64,000 nt of DNA from Alphaproteobacteria bacterium (GCA_030424865.1 JAUHVR010000014.1:62001-126000); one strand, 5' to 3'; numbered from the stretch's first letter, positions 27,128 through 36,228 are shown. The notes: generated by a model from the letters alone, not told the origin. Made by a program: numbers and translations.

Positions 27128-28182
27128 TTCATCCCCGCGTTGGCGATGCCCGTGGTGATGAAGCGTTGCAGGAAGGAAAAGACCAGAACCACCGGGATCA
27201 GGGTCACCACTGTCATGGCGAGGATGTAATGCCACTGCACATCCAGCTCACCCTGGAAGGCGTTCAAACCCACCTGCAGGGTATAGACTTCGGACCGGTT
27301 CAACACGATCAGCGGCCAGAGGAATTCGTTCCACCGCCACATGATCGAAAAGATCGCCAACACCGCAATCGCGGGGGTCGCCAGCGGCAGAACCACGCGC
27401 GAATAGATCTGCCATTCCGAGGCCTTGTCCATCCGCGCCGCCTCGATCAGGTCCTTGGGGATCGTCAGCATGTACTGGCGCAGCAGGAACACGCCCGTAG
27501 GTGTCGCCGCGCCGGGTAAGATCACCGCCCAAAGCGAGTTCACCATGCCCAGCTGCGTGACCACCAGATAGACCGGCACAAGGATCACCGTGATCGGGAT
27601 CAGCAGAGTGCCGATCACCAGGATCATGATCGCGTTGCGGCCTTTGAATTCGTAGATCGCCAAGCCATAGGCCGCCATCGAGTTGATCAACAGCGTGACC
27701 AAAGTGGCGGCCACGGTCACGATGACCGAGTTCGACAGGTAGCCCAGGAAGTTGAAGCGTTCCAGCGGGTCGAAATAGTTCTCCCAGGCCATGCGGAATT
27801 CGCGGATCGGTTCGCGCTTGTCGATCGGCACCTTGTACTTGGCATCCGGGTCGTTGGGATCGACCATCTGGCTGACAATCCCGATCCGGCGGATCTGGGC
27901 CAGGTCCTTGACCGAGCCGTCCTCAAGCTCGGCCCGGAACAGCGGCAGGGGTTTCTTTTGCCCCTCGACCTGCACCTCGACCTGGCTGAGCGGCAGGAAG
28001 GTGGGCGGGAACTCGACCAGACCCGCGGGCGTCTTGAAGGACGACAACACCAGCCAGACCACCGGAAAGAACATCAGGAAGACGCCGAAGGCCAGGTAGA
28101 AATAGGTGAAAACATCCGTCCAGTGCAGGCGACCGTTGGTGCCCCGGCGCGCGCCGAGCATAGCTTTCAGATTACGCATCAT
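27124..28182 (-). CDS. Carbohydrate ABC transporter permease (MalG/UgpE type)
   Basis: A 352-aa inner-membrane permease. The EAA loop that docks on the ATPase reads EAARMDKASEWQIYSRVVLP. The protein is longer than the usual ~280 residues because of a hydrophilic insertion of roughly 80 residues between the first and second membrane segments (about 60-140, including VEVQVEGQKKPLPLF), presumably periplasmic. It may contact the binding protein or substrate. It overlaps the upstream permease gene by 11 bases. Confidence 0.92.
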   Translation of the reverse strand: MMRNLKAMLGARRGTNGRLHWTDVFTYFYLAFGVFLMFFPVVWLVLSSFKTPAGLVEFPPTFLPLSQVEVQVEGQKKPLPLFRAELEDGSVKDLAQIRRIGIVSQMVDPNDPDAKYKVPIDKREPIREFRMAWENYFDPLERFNFLGYLSNSVIVTVAATLVTLLINSMAAYGLAIYEFKGRNAIMILVIGTLLIPITVILVPVYLVVTQLGMVNSLWAVILPGAATPTGVFLLRQYMLTIPKDLIEAARMDKASEWQIYSRVVLPLATPAIAVLAIFSIMWRWNEFLWPLIVLNRSEVYTLQVGLNAFQGELDVQWHYILAMTVVTLIPVVLVFSFLQRFITTGIANAGMK

Positions 28183-29197
28183 CTCGGCGCCTCGTCGCGG
28201 CCAGCTGGGCCATTGTCAGGAAGAACAGCACCACACCCAGCACAACCGAGGCTGCGGCAGCCAGGCCAAAGTTCTGGACCTGATCCACAAATCCGGTGGT
28301 GTAGATGTATTGCACGATGAACTGCGTCGCGGTGCCCGGGCCACCGCCCGTCAGGACAAAGACCTCGTCAAAGACCTGAACGCCCTTGATCAGCGCCAGC
28401 ACCACCACAACCAGCAGGTTGGGCCAGAGAAGCGGCAGCGTGATGCGCCAAAAGACGCGCTCGGCCTTGGTGCCGTCCATCTCGGCGGCCTCGTAAAGGT
28501 CGGGCGGAATGGCCTGCAGACCGGCCAGCAGGATCAGGGTGTAGAACCCCATGTTGGCCCAGATCGACACAAAGACCGCCCAGAACATCGACCATTCCGG
28601 CGAGACGAAGAACAGGATCTTGTCGAACCCGATCGAGACCAGAAAGGCGTTCAGGATGCCGTCGCGCAGCAGGATCCACTTCCAGATCAGGGCGACAACA
28701 ACCGGTGACAACAGCACCGGAAAGAAGAAAACGGCGCGGAAAAAGCCGCGCGCGCGGATCTCGCGGTTCAGGATCAGTGCGGTGATCAGCGAAAAGAGCA
28801 CCATGAAGGTGACCTGGAAGAAAATGAAGGTCGCGGTGTTGTAGATGCCTTTCCAGAACCGGTCCTCGCGGCAGGTCACCGGGTCGGTGATGCGTTCGCA
28901 ATCCAGCAGAAAGCCGTATTGTTCCGTGCCGGTAAAGGGGCGGTCCTGCAGGAAGAGCTGCGTGCCGCCGGTCAGCGAATAGGCAAAGTTGATGAACAGC
29001 GGGATCACCACGAAGATCCCGAAAAACAGCAAGTTGGGCGCCAGGAACAGCCAGGGCATCCGCGGGACGCCGACCACCCGTTGCACAGCCGCAAAGGGCC
29101 ATTCCAGAATTTTGAACACCAGGCGCACCGGCCATGCGGCGGCCTCGGTCAATCGGGCCTTCAGCCCGTGATCTTCACCAGCACTTGCGTCCTGCAT
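28172..29197 (-). CDS. Carbohydrate ABC transporter permease (MalF/UgpA type)
   Basis: A 341-aa inner-membrane permease, partner of the MalG-type protein. Hydrophobic segments begin near residue 48 (PWLFLAPNLLFFGIFVVIPL). The EAA motif is YEAAEMDGTKAERVFWRITL. A loop with two Cys (DCERITDPVTCRED) lies between the first two membrane segments and could form a periplasmic disulfide. It follows the binding-protein gene after 68 bases that contain a stem-loop. Confidence 0.92.
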   Translation of the reverse strand: MQDASAGEDHGLKARLTEAAAWPVRLVFKILEWPFAAVQRVVGVPRMPWLFLAPNLLFFGIFVVIPLFINFAYSLTGGTQLFLQDRPFTGTEQYGFLLDCERITDPVTCREDRFWKGIYNTATFIFFQVTFMVLFSLITALILNREIRARGFFRAVFFFPVLLSPVVVALIWKWILLRDGILNAFLVSIGFDKILFFVSPEWSMFWAVFVSIWANMGFYTLILLAGLQAIPPDLYEAAEMDGTKAERVFWRITLPLLWPNLLVVVVLALIKGVQVFDEVFVLTGGGPGTATQFIVQYIYTTGFVDQVQNFGLAAAASVVLGVVLFFLTMAQLAATRRRDDA

Positions 29198-29217
29198 CGT
29201 CCCCTCCCAAGGCGTGA

Positions 29218-29244
29218 TCCGGCCCCGTCACGCGGGGGGCCGGA
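29218..29244 (-). promoter_or_regulatory. Intercistronic stem-loop between binding protein and permease genes
   Basis: A perfect 9-bp stem (TCCGGCCCC / GGGGCCGGA) with a 9-base loop lies 22 bases after the binding-protein stop. On the transcribed strand no T-run follows, so it is more like the mRNA-stabilising stem-loops that raise binding-protein expression relative to permeases than a terminator. Confidence 0.55.
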
Positions 29245-29265
29245 CCGTTTTTTGCAAGGATCGCC

Positions 29266-30534
29266 TTAGCGCGACTGTTCGGCCAGTTGCTTGGCCACGT
29301 CGTCTTCCATGCGCTCATAGGCCTGATCCAGCGTCAGCTCGCCCACGATCGCTTCGTTCAGGCGCGAGATCAGCGCGTTGAACATCACGCGGTTCGACTT
29401 GTAGCCCTGCAGGTCAAAGGCCACGGGCGAGATGTTGGGAACAGCGCCCGCAAAGGTCGACAGGGCGTGCTTGGCGCGCGGGTCTTCGGTGTCAAACTCG
29501 ACACCACCACTGGCCAGGCCCAGGTGGCCGGGGATGAACAGCGTCTTGCCGTAGAACTCGGCAAGTTGCTCTTCCTGCGAGAGCCAGTCCATCAGCTTGC
29601 CCACTTCGGCCGGATGCTCGGTTGCACCGATGCCGACCAGCGCAGCCCCACCGGGCATGCCGCTGCAGTATGCCGGACCACAGGGCGCGGGCACCGCCCA
29701 CCAGTCAAAGCCGTCGCCGATCTGTTCGGCGAACTGCGGGATCTGCCAGCTGCCGGACATGTACATGACGACCTGCGCGTTGGCGAAGTCCTCGTTCGCG
29801 CCCAGATAGGACGAGCCCGAGACCGAGCCCCACAGCTCTTTCGACATGGTGCCATCCTGGTGCCAGTCATAAAGCCGCTGCGCCATCGCCTTCAGCCCGT
29901 CGTCGACCAGCGCCGGGTTGCCGTCCGCGTCAAACATCTTGGCACCCATCGAGATCGCAGGGCCCGACACGCGGTGACCCGAGCGGTCCCAGGCCATCGG
30001 GATCGGGATGTCCAGCGCATCGGCGACCTTGTTCACCGCCGTGGCATAGTCGTCCCAGGTCGCGCCTTCACCCGGCAGATCCACACCTGCCTGTTCAAAG
30101 AGCGTCTTGTTGACGTAAGGCCCGGTGACCGTCAGCTGGGTCATGAAACCCGGAATGGCGTCGCTGTCAGGGGCCAGCCAGTCCAGGAACGGACCGAAGT
30201 TCGACTGCCAGTATCCGACATCCGACAGATAGGGCGTCAGGTCCAGATAGTACTGCGACAGGCCACCAAGGTCGGTCACCCGCGCCAGGTCAGGGCCTTC
30301 GCCCGCAGCCAGCTGGATCGGCAGACCTTCGATGATGCTTTTGTATGGCACCACGTCCAGCGTCACCGAGATGTCGGGGTTGGCCTCTTCGAACCGGTCA
30401 AGCAGGCTTTGCATGACTTCGCCTTCGATGCCGTCGTTGTACCACATCATCCGCAGTTCGGTTTCGGCGAATGCTGCAGTTGCGGCCAGTGTCAGGGCAA
30501 CCGCGCTGGTGCCCAGTAGTGCATTCAGTTTCAT
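29266..30534 (-). CDS. Sugar ABC transporter extracellular solute-binding protein
   Basis: A 422-aa periplasmic binding protein. A signal peptide (MKLNALLGTSAVALTL, cut after AAFA) precedes the mature ELRMMWYNDG start typical of cluster-B sugar-binding proteins. The operon suggests glucuronides or oligo-uronides as ligand. The ATG overlaps the regulator stop by 4 bases, so regulator and importer are on one message. The pair of Cys around VPAPCGPAYCSGMPG may form a disulfide. Confidence 0.93.
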   Translation of the reverse strand: MKLNALLGTSAVALTLAATAAFAETELRMMWYNDGIEGEVMQSLLDRFEEANPDISVTLDVVPYKSIIEGLPIQLAAGEGPDLARVTDLGGLSQYYLDLTPYLSDVGYWQSNFGPFLDWLAPDSDAIPGFMTQLTVTGPYVNKTLFEQAGVDLPGEGATWDDYATAVNKVADALDIPIPMAWDRSGHRVSGPAISMGAKMFDADGNPALVDDGLKAMAQRLYDWHQDGTMSKELWGSVSGSSYLGANEDFANAQVVMYMSGSWQIPQFAEQIGDGFDWWAVPAPCGPAYCSGMPGGAALVGIGATEHPAEVGKLMDWLSQEEQLAEFYGKTLFIPGHLGLASGGVEFDTEDPRAKHALSTFAGAVPNISPVAFDLQGYKSNRVMFNALISRLNEAIVGELTLDQAYERMEDDVAKQLAEQSR

Positions 30535-31250
30535 CGTTGTGGTCTCCTCCCAAGATTTACGTCTGTTCGGGACATCTCGTCCCCGGCCTCCGCTTGGCCG
30601 TCGTCCAGTTCCAAAACCGAGCCGACATGTGTCGACATGGCTTCGGAAGCACCCTCTACATCTCCATCGCGAATGCGAGAGATGACATTCTGATGTTCCT
30701 GGTAGGCCCGCTGCGACCGCATCGGGATGCCCGACATCAACTGATATCTCTGCCGGTCCACATGCCCTTTGACCGATTGCACCTGTCGCCAGGCCAGCGG
30801 CGCATCCGCAAGCGTTGCAAGCATGCGGTGGAAGGCCTCGTCGTGGCGGAAAAAGGTCGCGTAGTCGTCGACTTCGGCCGCCACGGCCTGCTGTTTCATG
30901 ATCGGGTCAAGCGGCGAGAGGTCCGGCTTGTCCTGCGCCAGTTTGCGGACCACGGCACATTCCAGCGCGGTCCGGATAAAGACCGCCTGCCTGAGTTGTT
31001 GCGCATCCAGCGCCGCCACCACGGTGCCCACCTGCGGCAGGATCGCCACCAATCCTTCCGAGGCCAGTTGCTGCAAGGCCGCTCTGAGCGGGGTGCGGCT
31101 GATCGCAAACTCACGCGCAAGCGTCGCCTCGGACAGGCGCATCCCGGGGCGCAGGCTGTTGTCGACAATGGCCTGCCGCAAAAGATCATAGACCTGCGCC
31201 GAGATCGGCAGCGTCCGGTCAATGCGATCACTAGCGACGAGGTTTGTCAT
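30531..31250 (-). CDS. GntR-family regulator (FCD/FadR type)
   Basis: A 239-aa repressor-type regulator. The N-terminal winged helix has the GntR signature RLSEATLAREFAISRTPLRAA (residues about 36-56). The C-terminal all-helical FCD domain has Asp and His residues that usually hold a metal and a carboxylate ligand (HDEAFHRMLATL). Encoded between uxuA and the importer, it likely senses a uronate or aldonate and acts on the palindrome upstream of uxuA. Confidence 0.9.
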   Translation of the reverse strand: MTNLVASDRIDRTLPISAQVYDLLRQAIVDNSLRPGMRLSEATLAREFAISRTPLRAALQQLASEGLVAILPQVGTVVAALDAQQLRQAVFIRTALECAVVRKLAQDKPDLSPLDPIMKQQAVAAEVDDYATFFRHDEAFHRMLATLADAPLAWRQVQSVKGHVDRQRYQLMSGIPMRSQRAYQEHQNVISRIRDGDVEGASEAMSTHVGSVLELDDGQAEAGDEMSRTDVNLGRRPQR

Positions 31251-32449
31251 CTGGTCCGCGCCTCCAGCCCGGCCATGACACCGCGCAGCTCTGCCAGACC
31301 TTTCAAGCGACCGATCGCCGGGTAGCCGGGCTGCATCCCTGCACCAAGGTCGGACAGGATCTCTTGCCCGTGGTCCGGGCGCATCGGGATTTCGGCATCC
31401 GAACGCCCCTCGGACCGGCGGCGCGCTTCTTCGTCCATTAAGGCGGCGACCACGCCCACCATGTCCGTCTGGCCGCCCAGATGCTCGTCCTCGAAAAACG
31501 AACAGGGCACCGTGTCGGTGTCGCGGGTGACATTGCGCAGATGCGCGAAATGAATTCGCGGCGCAAAGTCCCTGGCAATCTGCACGCAGTCATTTTCATA
31601 CCGCGCCCCAAGCGACCCGGTACACAGCGTCATGCCCACGGCGGGACTGTCGACGGCCTCCAGGACCGCGGCATAGTCGCTGGCCTTGGACATCGTGCGT
31701 GGCAGGCCCAGCAGGTCAAATGGCGGATCGTCGGGATGGCAGCACATCCGCAGGCCCAGACGTTCTGCCAAGGGGGCAATCTCGCTCAGGAAATCGATGT
31801 GGTTCTGCCGCAGCCGATCTGCGTCGACGTCATCATAAGCGGCAATGGCCTGACGCAGGCCATCCAGCGACCACTGGTCCACGGACCCGGGAAGCCCCGC
31901 CCCCACGGTTTGCGACAACGTCAGCTTTTCCGCTTCGGTCATCTCTGCAAACCGGGCTTCGGCGGCGGCTTGCACGTACGGCGGCAGATCATCGCGTGCG
32001 CCATCGCGCTGCAGGATGTACATGTCAAAGGCCGCAAAGGTCACCAGATCAAACCGCATGGCCGTGCCGCCATGGCGCATCGGCGCGTGCAAATCGGTCC
32101 GCGTCCAGTCAAGTACCGGCATGAAGTTGTAACAGATCACCTGAAGGCCAGCCTCTGCCAGCGCCTCCATCGACGTGCGATAGGCCTCGAGATGCGCTTT
32201 CAGATCAGCGCCCTGGGTCTTGATCGTTTCAGAGACCGGCAGGCTTTCGACAACGCTCCAACTCAGCGCGCCATCCGACCCCCTTGCGATCTCCTCCTGA
32301 CGTGCAGCGATTTCGGCAGGTGTCCATGCAACGCCTGCGGGGAAATGGTGCAGCGCCGTCACGATCCCGGTAGCGCCTGCCTGGCGCACATCCTGCAGCG
32401 TGATGGCATCTTTTGGCCCGAACCAGCGCCAAGTCTGTTGCACCCTCAT
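31247..32449 (-). CDS. uxuA: Mannonate dehydratase
   Basis: Dehydrates D-mannonate to 2-keto-3-deoxy-D-gluconate, a step of glucuronate breakdown. The 400-aa product starts MRVQQTWRWFGPKDAITL, a UxuA hallmark, and contains the metal-site region RLGMRCCHPDDPPFDL-like segment (here LRMCCHPDDPPFDLLGLPR) and RIHFAHLRNVTRD. It is the promoter-proximal gene of the glucuronide operon. Uronate isomerase (uxaC), fructuronate reductase (uxuB) and KDG kinase/aldolase are not in the window. Confidence 0.95.
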   Translation of the reverse strand: MRVQQTWRWFGPKDAITLQDVRQAGATGIVTALHHFPAGVAWTPAEIAARQEEIARGSDGALSWSVVESLPVSETIKTQGADLKAHLEAYRTSMEALAEAGLQVICYNFMPVLDWTRTDLHAPMRHGGTAMRFDLVTFAAFDMYILQRDGARDDLPPYVQAAAEARFAEMTEAEKLTLSQTVGAGLPGSVDQWSLDGLRQAIAAYDDVDADRLRQNHIDFLSEIAPLAERLGLRMCCHPDDPPFDLLGLPRTMSKASDYAAVLEAVDSPAVGMTLCTGSLGARYENDCVQIARDFAPRIHFAHLRNVTRDTDTVPCSFFEDEHLGGQTDMVGVVAALMDEEARRRSEGRSDAEIPMRPDHGQEILSDLGAGMQPGYPAIGRLKGLAELRGVMAGLEARTR

Positions 32450-32458
32450 CCCCCCTGA

Positions 32459-32484
32459 TGGTACTCTAGGGTTCTAGTATACCA
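32459..32484. promoter_or_regulatory. Imperfect palindrome upstream of uxuA, candidate GntR operator
   Basis: The two arms TGGTACTCTAG and CTAGTATACCA are inverted around GGTT, with 9 of 13 base pairs matching. The outer TGGTA/TACCA resembles the TGGTnnACCA-type sites of UxuR/ExuR and other FCD-GntR regulators. It sits 10 bases before the uxuA start and 19 bases before the divergent hydrolase start, so one protein could control both. Confidence 0.55.
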
Positions 32485-32502
32485 GATCGAAACCGAAATC
32501 AA

Positions 32503-33393
32503 TTGCCCGATCTCACAGCCTCCAAATTGCGCGGTTTGCTGCATCTGCCCGACCCTGTACCCGCAACGTGGTCCGAAGACCGGATCCGGCGGCAGGACGG
32601 CGTGATCATCAAAGAGCTTTCGCTTGGCCCACGACGCATTCCTGCCCTGTGCCTTGAACCGGAATGCCCCCCCACGTCACCGCGGGGCATCCTGTACTGC
32701 CATGCCCACGGCAACGCCTACGGGATCGGCAAGTCGGAAGTGACCCAAGGACGCCCTGCCCTGCTGGACCCGCTGGGTCTGACACTGGCCCGGGCTGGGG
32801 CGACCGTTCTCTGCCCCGATCTGGCGGGATTTGGCGATCGACAGAAAGAAGGGACCGAATCGGCGCTGGCCAAGGCCGCCCTCTGGTCCGGGCGTCCCTT
32901 GATCGGCCAGATGGTCGGCGACCTGTTCCTTGCGCTCGAGGTCCTGAACACTCTGGTTCCCAAGACCCCCGTCGCGACAGTGGGGATCTCGATGGGTGGC
33001 ACACTGGCCTATCTTGTTGCGGCCCTTCGGGAAGAGGTCGCGGCTTGCGCGCAGATGTGCGTCTTTTCGGACATTGGCCCGCTGATCGGTTTACAGAGCC
33101 ACGACCTGCACGGTCCCTACATGACCATACCCGGTCTGCTGCCCGACCATGACCTAGGCGAGATTGCCGCCTTGGTCGCCCCCCGTCCACACCTGGTGAT
33201 CACGGGGGCACAGGATCCGCTGACACCGCCCGAAGCCTACCTGCCCGCAGCCCACACCCTGACCGAGGCCTACAAAGACACAAAAGACGCGCTTTGGCTG
33301 CACCGGGATGCAGAGGCCGGCCATCATGAAACGCCCACATCACGCCATGTGCTGCGCCGCTTTCTATCAGAAAAGTTTGGCCTGCCCGCCTAG
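32503..33393 (+). CDS. Alpha/beta hydrolase (dienelactone hydrolase / acetyl xylan esterase-like)
   Basis: A 296-aa hydrolase. The nucleophile elbow GISMGGT puts the catalytic Ser at about 163; GILYCHAHGNAYGIG precedes it and AGHHETP near the C-terminus supplies the likely His. No signal peptide is seen. The only plausible start is a TTG with no clear ribosome site, so the N-terminus is uncertain. It diverges from uxuA across the palindrome and may remove acyl groups from imported sugars, which is inference. Confidence 0.75.
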   Translation: MPDLTASKLRGLLHLPDPVPATWSEDRIRRQDGVIIKELSLGPRRIPALCLEPECPPTSPRGILYCHAHGNAYGIGKSEVTQGRPALLDPLGLTLARAGATVLCPDLAGFGDRQKEGTESALAKAALWSGRPLIGQMVGDLFLALEVLNTLVPKTPVATVGISMGGTLAYLVAALREEVAACAQMCVFSDIGPLIGLQSHDLHGPYMTIPGLLPDHDLGEIAALVAPRPHLVITGAQDPLTPPEAYLPAAHTLTEAYKDTKDALWLHRDAEAGHHETPTSRHVLRRFLSEKFGLPA

Positions 33394-33394
33394 G

Positions 33395-34600
33395 TCACCT
33401 GCGGCCCCCCGCCAGTTTGTGCGCCTCTGGCATGCGGCGCAGACGCATCATGGCCAGGGTGCCCAGAACTGGTCCGGGCACGAGGATCAGGAAGGTCCAG
33501 CGCCAGGACCCAAGCGTCTGGGCCACCTGTGGCAGCAGCCAGATCACAAAAATGGTGATCGCAAAGCCGACACCCATCTGAAAGGCCAGTGCAGACCCGA
33601 CGCGCGTTTCGTCGGAAAGCTCGGTGACCGCCGCCGAAAACTGGGCGCTGTCGGACACCACCGTCAGCCCCCAGATCAACGCCACGACAACAAAGGCCCA
33701 AAGCGGCCCGGCGAAGACCAGACACAGCGCCAAACCCGAGAGCCCCGAAACGATCATCATCAACGATGTCGTCAAACACCGGCCGATGCGGTCCGCCATC
33801 CACCCCGCGATGACGCTGCCCGGCGCCCCCAGCGCGATGACCGCAAAGGCCAAGAGCGACGGCGCGGTCAGTGCCAGCCCCTCGGCCTGGGCCGCCGTGG
33901 CATAGGCCAGTATCCAGGCCCACATGGCGTAAAGCTCCCACATGTGGCCAAAGTATCCGGCATTGGCCAGCATCAGGGGTTTGTCCCGCAAGATTGCGCC
34001 GATCTGCCGAGGGTCGACCGTGGTCCGGGCAAAGCGGTGCGGCCCTTCGCGCAGGGCAAAGGCAAAAAGCGCGGCCGCGGCCAGGCTGGCCAGAGAGCTG
34101 GCGATGACCACGGGCTGCCAGGCCACGGACGTGTTCGCCGCCCGCACCAGGTGCGGCAGCGCCGAACCCAGGCTCAGCGCGCCAACCATCGCCCCCATGG
34201 CCAGTCCGCGCCCTGTGCGGAACCACGTCGCGATGAACTTGAGCGACGGCGGATAGATCGCTGCCAAGGCCACCCCCGTTGCAAAACGCCCGGCGATCAT
34301 GCCGCTGACTGACGGGTCAAGCAGCGGCACCGCGTTCACGACAGCGGCCAAAAGGCATGCCATGGCCATGAGACGGGTCAAGGACATGATGTCGGCCAAG
34401 GAAATCAGGCTGCTGGCAAGCGCACCGATCACAAATCCCGCCTGAACGGCGTTGGTCATCCAGGCCGCCTGCCCCGGTGTCAGATCACGCTCCGCGACGA
34501 GTTCGGGCAAGATCGCCGTGACCGAGAACCACGTGGTCAGCGACAGCACCACCGCAAGTCCCGTCAGGGCCAGCACGGCCCATTTGTTCTCTGATCTCAT
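33395..34600 (-). CDS. MFS transporter
   Basis: A 401-aa membrane protein with about twelve hydrophobic segments and an MFS loop-type motif (GWMADRIGRCLTTSLMM) after the central part. It belongs to the CynX/nitrate-sugar-porter-like half of the superfamily by general look; the substrate is unknown. The frame extends 51 codons upstream, but the ATG at 34600 (MRSENKWAVLALTGL) is preceded by AAGG and matches a normal MFS N-terminus. It ends one base from the convergent hydrolase stop. Confidence 0.88.
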   Translation of the reverse strand: MRSENKWAVLALTGLAVVLSLTTWFSVTAILPELVAERDLTPGQAAWMTNAVQAGFVIGALASSLISLADIMSLTRLMAMACLLAAVVNAVPLLDPSVSGMIAGRFATGVALAAIYPPSLKFIATWFRTGRGLAMGAMVGALSLGSALPHLVRAANTSVAWQPVVIASSLASLAAAALFAFALREGPHRFARTTVDPRQIGAILRDKPLMLANAGYFGHMWELYAMWAWILAYATAAQAEGLALTAPSLLAFAVIALGAPGSVIAGWMADRIGRCLTTSLMMIVSGLSGLALCLVFAGPLWAFVVVALIWGLTVVSDSAQFSAAVTELSDETRVGSALAFQMGVGFAITIFVIWLLPQVAQTLGSWRWTFLILVPGPVLGTLAMMRLRRMPEAHKLAGGRR

Positions 34601-34969
34601 CACCTTGCGTCCCTTTTGGCCCGTCTTCGGGTCTGCATGGCAGTGTGACCTGCCAAGGCTCCATGAGGCAACCAAGGTGGCCATCAAAAAGGCGACACAT
34701 AAACGTGCGCCCTTGGAAAACGCCCGATCCAATTGCCGATACTGCCAATCCAAATCTGAAAAAAGATGCAGGGGTTCGAAGAGCCCGGAGCGCCCGCCGA
34801 CAGGCTGACATTCCTGTCCAAGGAACGCGCACGGGTCAAATTGGTGGCCCCGCCAAGGCTGGACACCTCGGACCTCACGGGCTGAATCGCCGCGCCGGAG
34901 CGCCCGGCGCTGGACTTTGCCAAGGTGCCGATGCTAAGCCGCTGTAATGCCTAGACATCGAGGACCCGC
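34601..34969. other. Gene-free region between the MFS gene and dcd
   Basis: A 369-base divergent intergenic region. No convincing coding frame, tRNA, or strong palindrome was seen. Promoters for both flanking genes must lie here. Confidence 0.6.
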
Positions 34970-36049
34970 ATGACAGGTGTGTTTCCCAGCCAACAGATTG
35001 ACGCGCTCTTTGGCTCTGGCGCGATTATGGCCAAGACGCCACCGGTCGAAGGTCAGATCCAGCCTGCAAGCCTTGATCTGCGCCTGGGCACCGTGGCCTA
35101 CCGGGTGCGCGCGTCGTTCCTGACTGGTCCGGGCAGGACCGTCGAAGAGCGCCTTCAAGAGTTCGAGATGCACCGCGTCGACCTGAGCCAGGGCGCGGTG
35201 CTGGAAAAGGGCTGCGTCTACGTGGTCCCCCTGATGGAAAGCCTTGCCCTGCCGGCGGATGTGAACGCAGTTGCCAACGCCAAAAGCAGCACGGGCCGGG
35301 TCGATCTGCTGACCCGCACGATCACGGATGGCGGCACTGAATTCGACCGCATTCCCATGGGGTATCGCGGGCCTCTGTTTGCCGAAATCTGCCCCCGCTC
35401 GTTCTCGGTCCTTGTGCGTCCCGGAATGCGGTTGAACCAGATCCGCTTTCGCAGCGGCAAATCGGTTCTCACCGATGCTGAACTGTCAGAGCTTCATCAA
35501 CACGAAACGCTTGCCACCGGCGGGCCGGTTGTCATCGATGACGGCTTGGGGTTTTCCGTCGATCTGCGCCCCGAGGGCACCGACCTGGTGGGCTATCGTG
35601 CCAAGCCGCACACGGGCGTGATCGATCTGGACAGGATCGGCGGTCACGATCCGGCCGATTTCTGGGAAGAACTGCGCACCACCAACGGTCAGATCATCCT
35701 GGACCCGGACGCTTTCTATATCCTCGTCAGCCGCGAGGCCGTGCACATTCCGCCGGGCTATGCCGCTGAAATGGCCCCCTACCTGGCGATGGTGGGCGAA
35801 TTCCGCGTTCACTATGCCGGCTTCTTTGACCCCGGTTTCGGCCATTCCGCGGCAGGCGGCACCGGATCACGCGGGGTTCTTGAGGTGCGCTGTCACGAAG
35901 CGCCCTTTGTGCTGGAACACGGACAGATCGTCGGTCGGCTGGTGTATGAGCGCATGCGCGAAGAGCCCGCGCAACTTTACGGCGCCGAGCTGGCCTCGAA
36001 CTACCAGGGCCAGGGATTGAAGCTTTCGAAACACTTCAGCGCGCCTTGA
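34970..36049 (+). CDS. dcd: dCTP deaminase, long two-domain form
   Basis: Converts dCTP to dUTP for thymidylate synthesis. At 359 aa this is the duplicated alphaproteobacterial form, with two dUTPase-like folds in tandem. The first contains IQPASLDLRLG, the nucleotide-binding ANAKSSTGRVDLLTR (about 102-116) and LFAEICPRSFSVLVRPGMRLNQ. The second contains HIPPGYAAEMAPYLAMVGEF and GFFDPGFGHSA. GAGG precedes the ATG. Confidence 0.92.
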   Translation: MTGVFPSQQIDALFGSGAIMAKTPPVEGQIQPASLDLRLGTVAYRVRASFLTGPGRTVEERLQEFEMHRVDLSQGAVLEKGCVYVVPLMESLALPADVNAVANAKSSTGRVDLLTRTITDGGTEFDRIPMGYRGPLFAEICPRSFSVLVRPGMRLNQIRFRSGKSVLTDAELSELHQHETLATGGPVVIDDGLGFSVDLRPEGTDLVGYRAKPHTGVIDLDRIGGHDPADFWEELRTTNGQIILDPDAFYILVSREAVHIPPGYAAEMAPYLAMVGEFRVHYAGFFDPGFGHSAAGGTGSRGVLEVRCHEAPFVLEHGQIVGRLVYERMREEPAQLYGAELASNYQGQGLKLSKHFSAP

Positions 36050-36063
36050 CGGCAGCGCACGGG

Positions 36064-36228
36064 TCAGAAACGTGACCCACGCCGGGCAACGCGCATCGCC
36101 TGTTTGGCGCGGCGGGCCTGTGGTTGCTGCCCCTTGAAGGCCCGGTCAATGCCTGCGTCGACACCGCGATGCACGAGGCGGCGCAAGATCTGGTTCACAA
36201 CGATTGACAATAGACGGTCGACATTCAT
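36064..36228 (-). CDS. Small basic protein of unknown function
   Basis: A 54-aa protein, MNVDRLLSIVVNQILRRLVH at the start, then a strongly basic tail (RRAKQAMRVARRGSRF). An amphipathic helix near the N-terminus is likely. It lies 65 bases after the scpB-side end of the neighbouring minus-strand genes' upstream neighbour and convergent to dcd. I recall similar short ORFs in Rhodobacteraceae, but no function is known to me. It could also be spurious. Confidence 0.5.
   Translation of the reverse strand: MNVDRLLSIVVNQILRRLVHRGVDAGIDRAFKGQQPQARRAKQAMRVARRGSRF

Noticed and set aside
36061-36078. GGGTCA / TGACCC hairpin between dcd and the small basic gene as a terminator
   Set aside because: Only 6 bp, no T-run, and it overlaps the end of the small reading frame.
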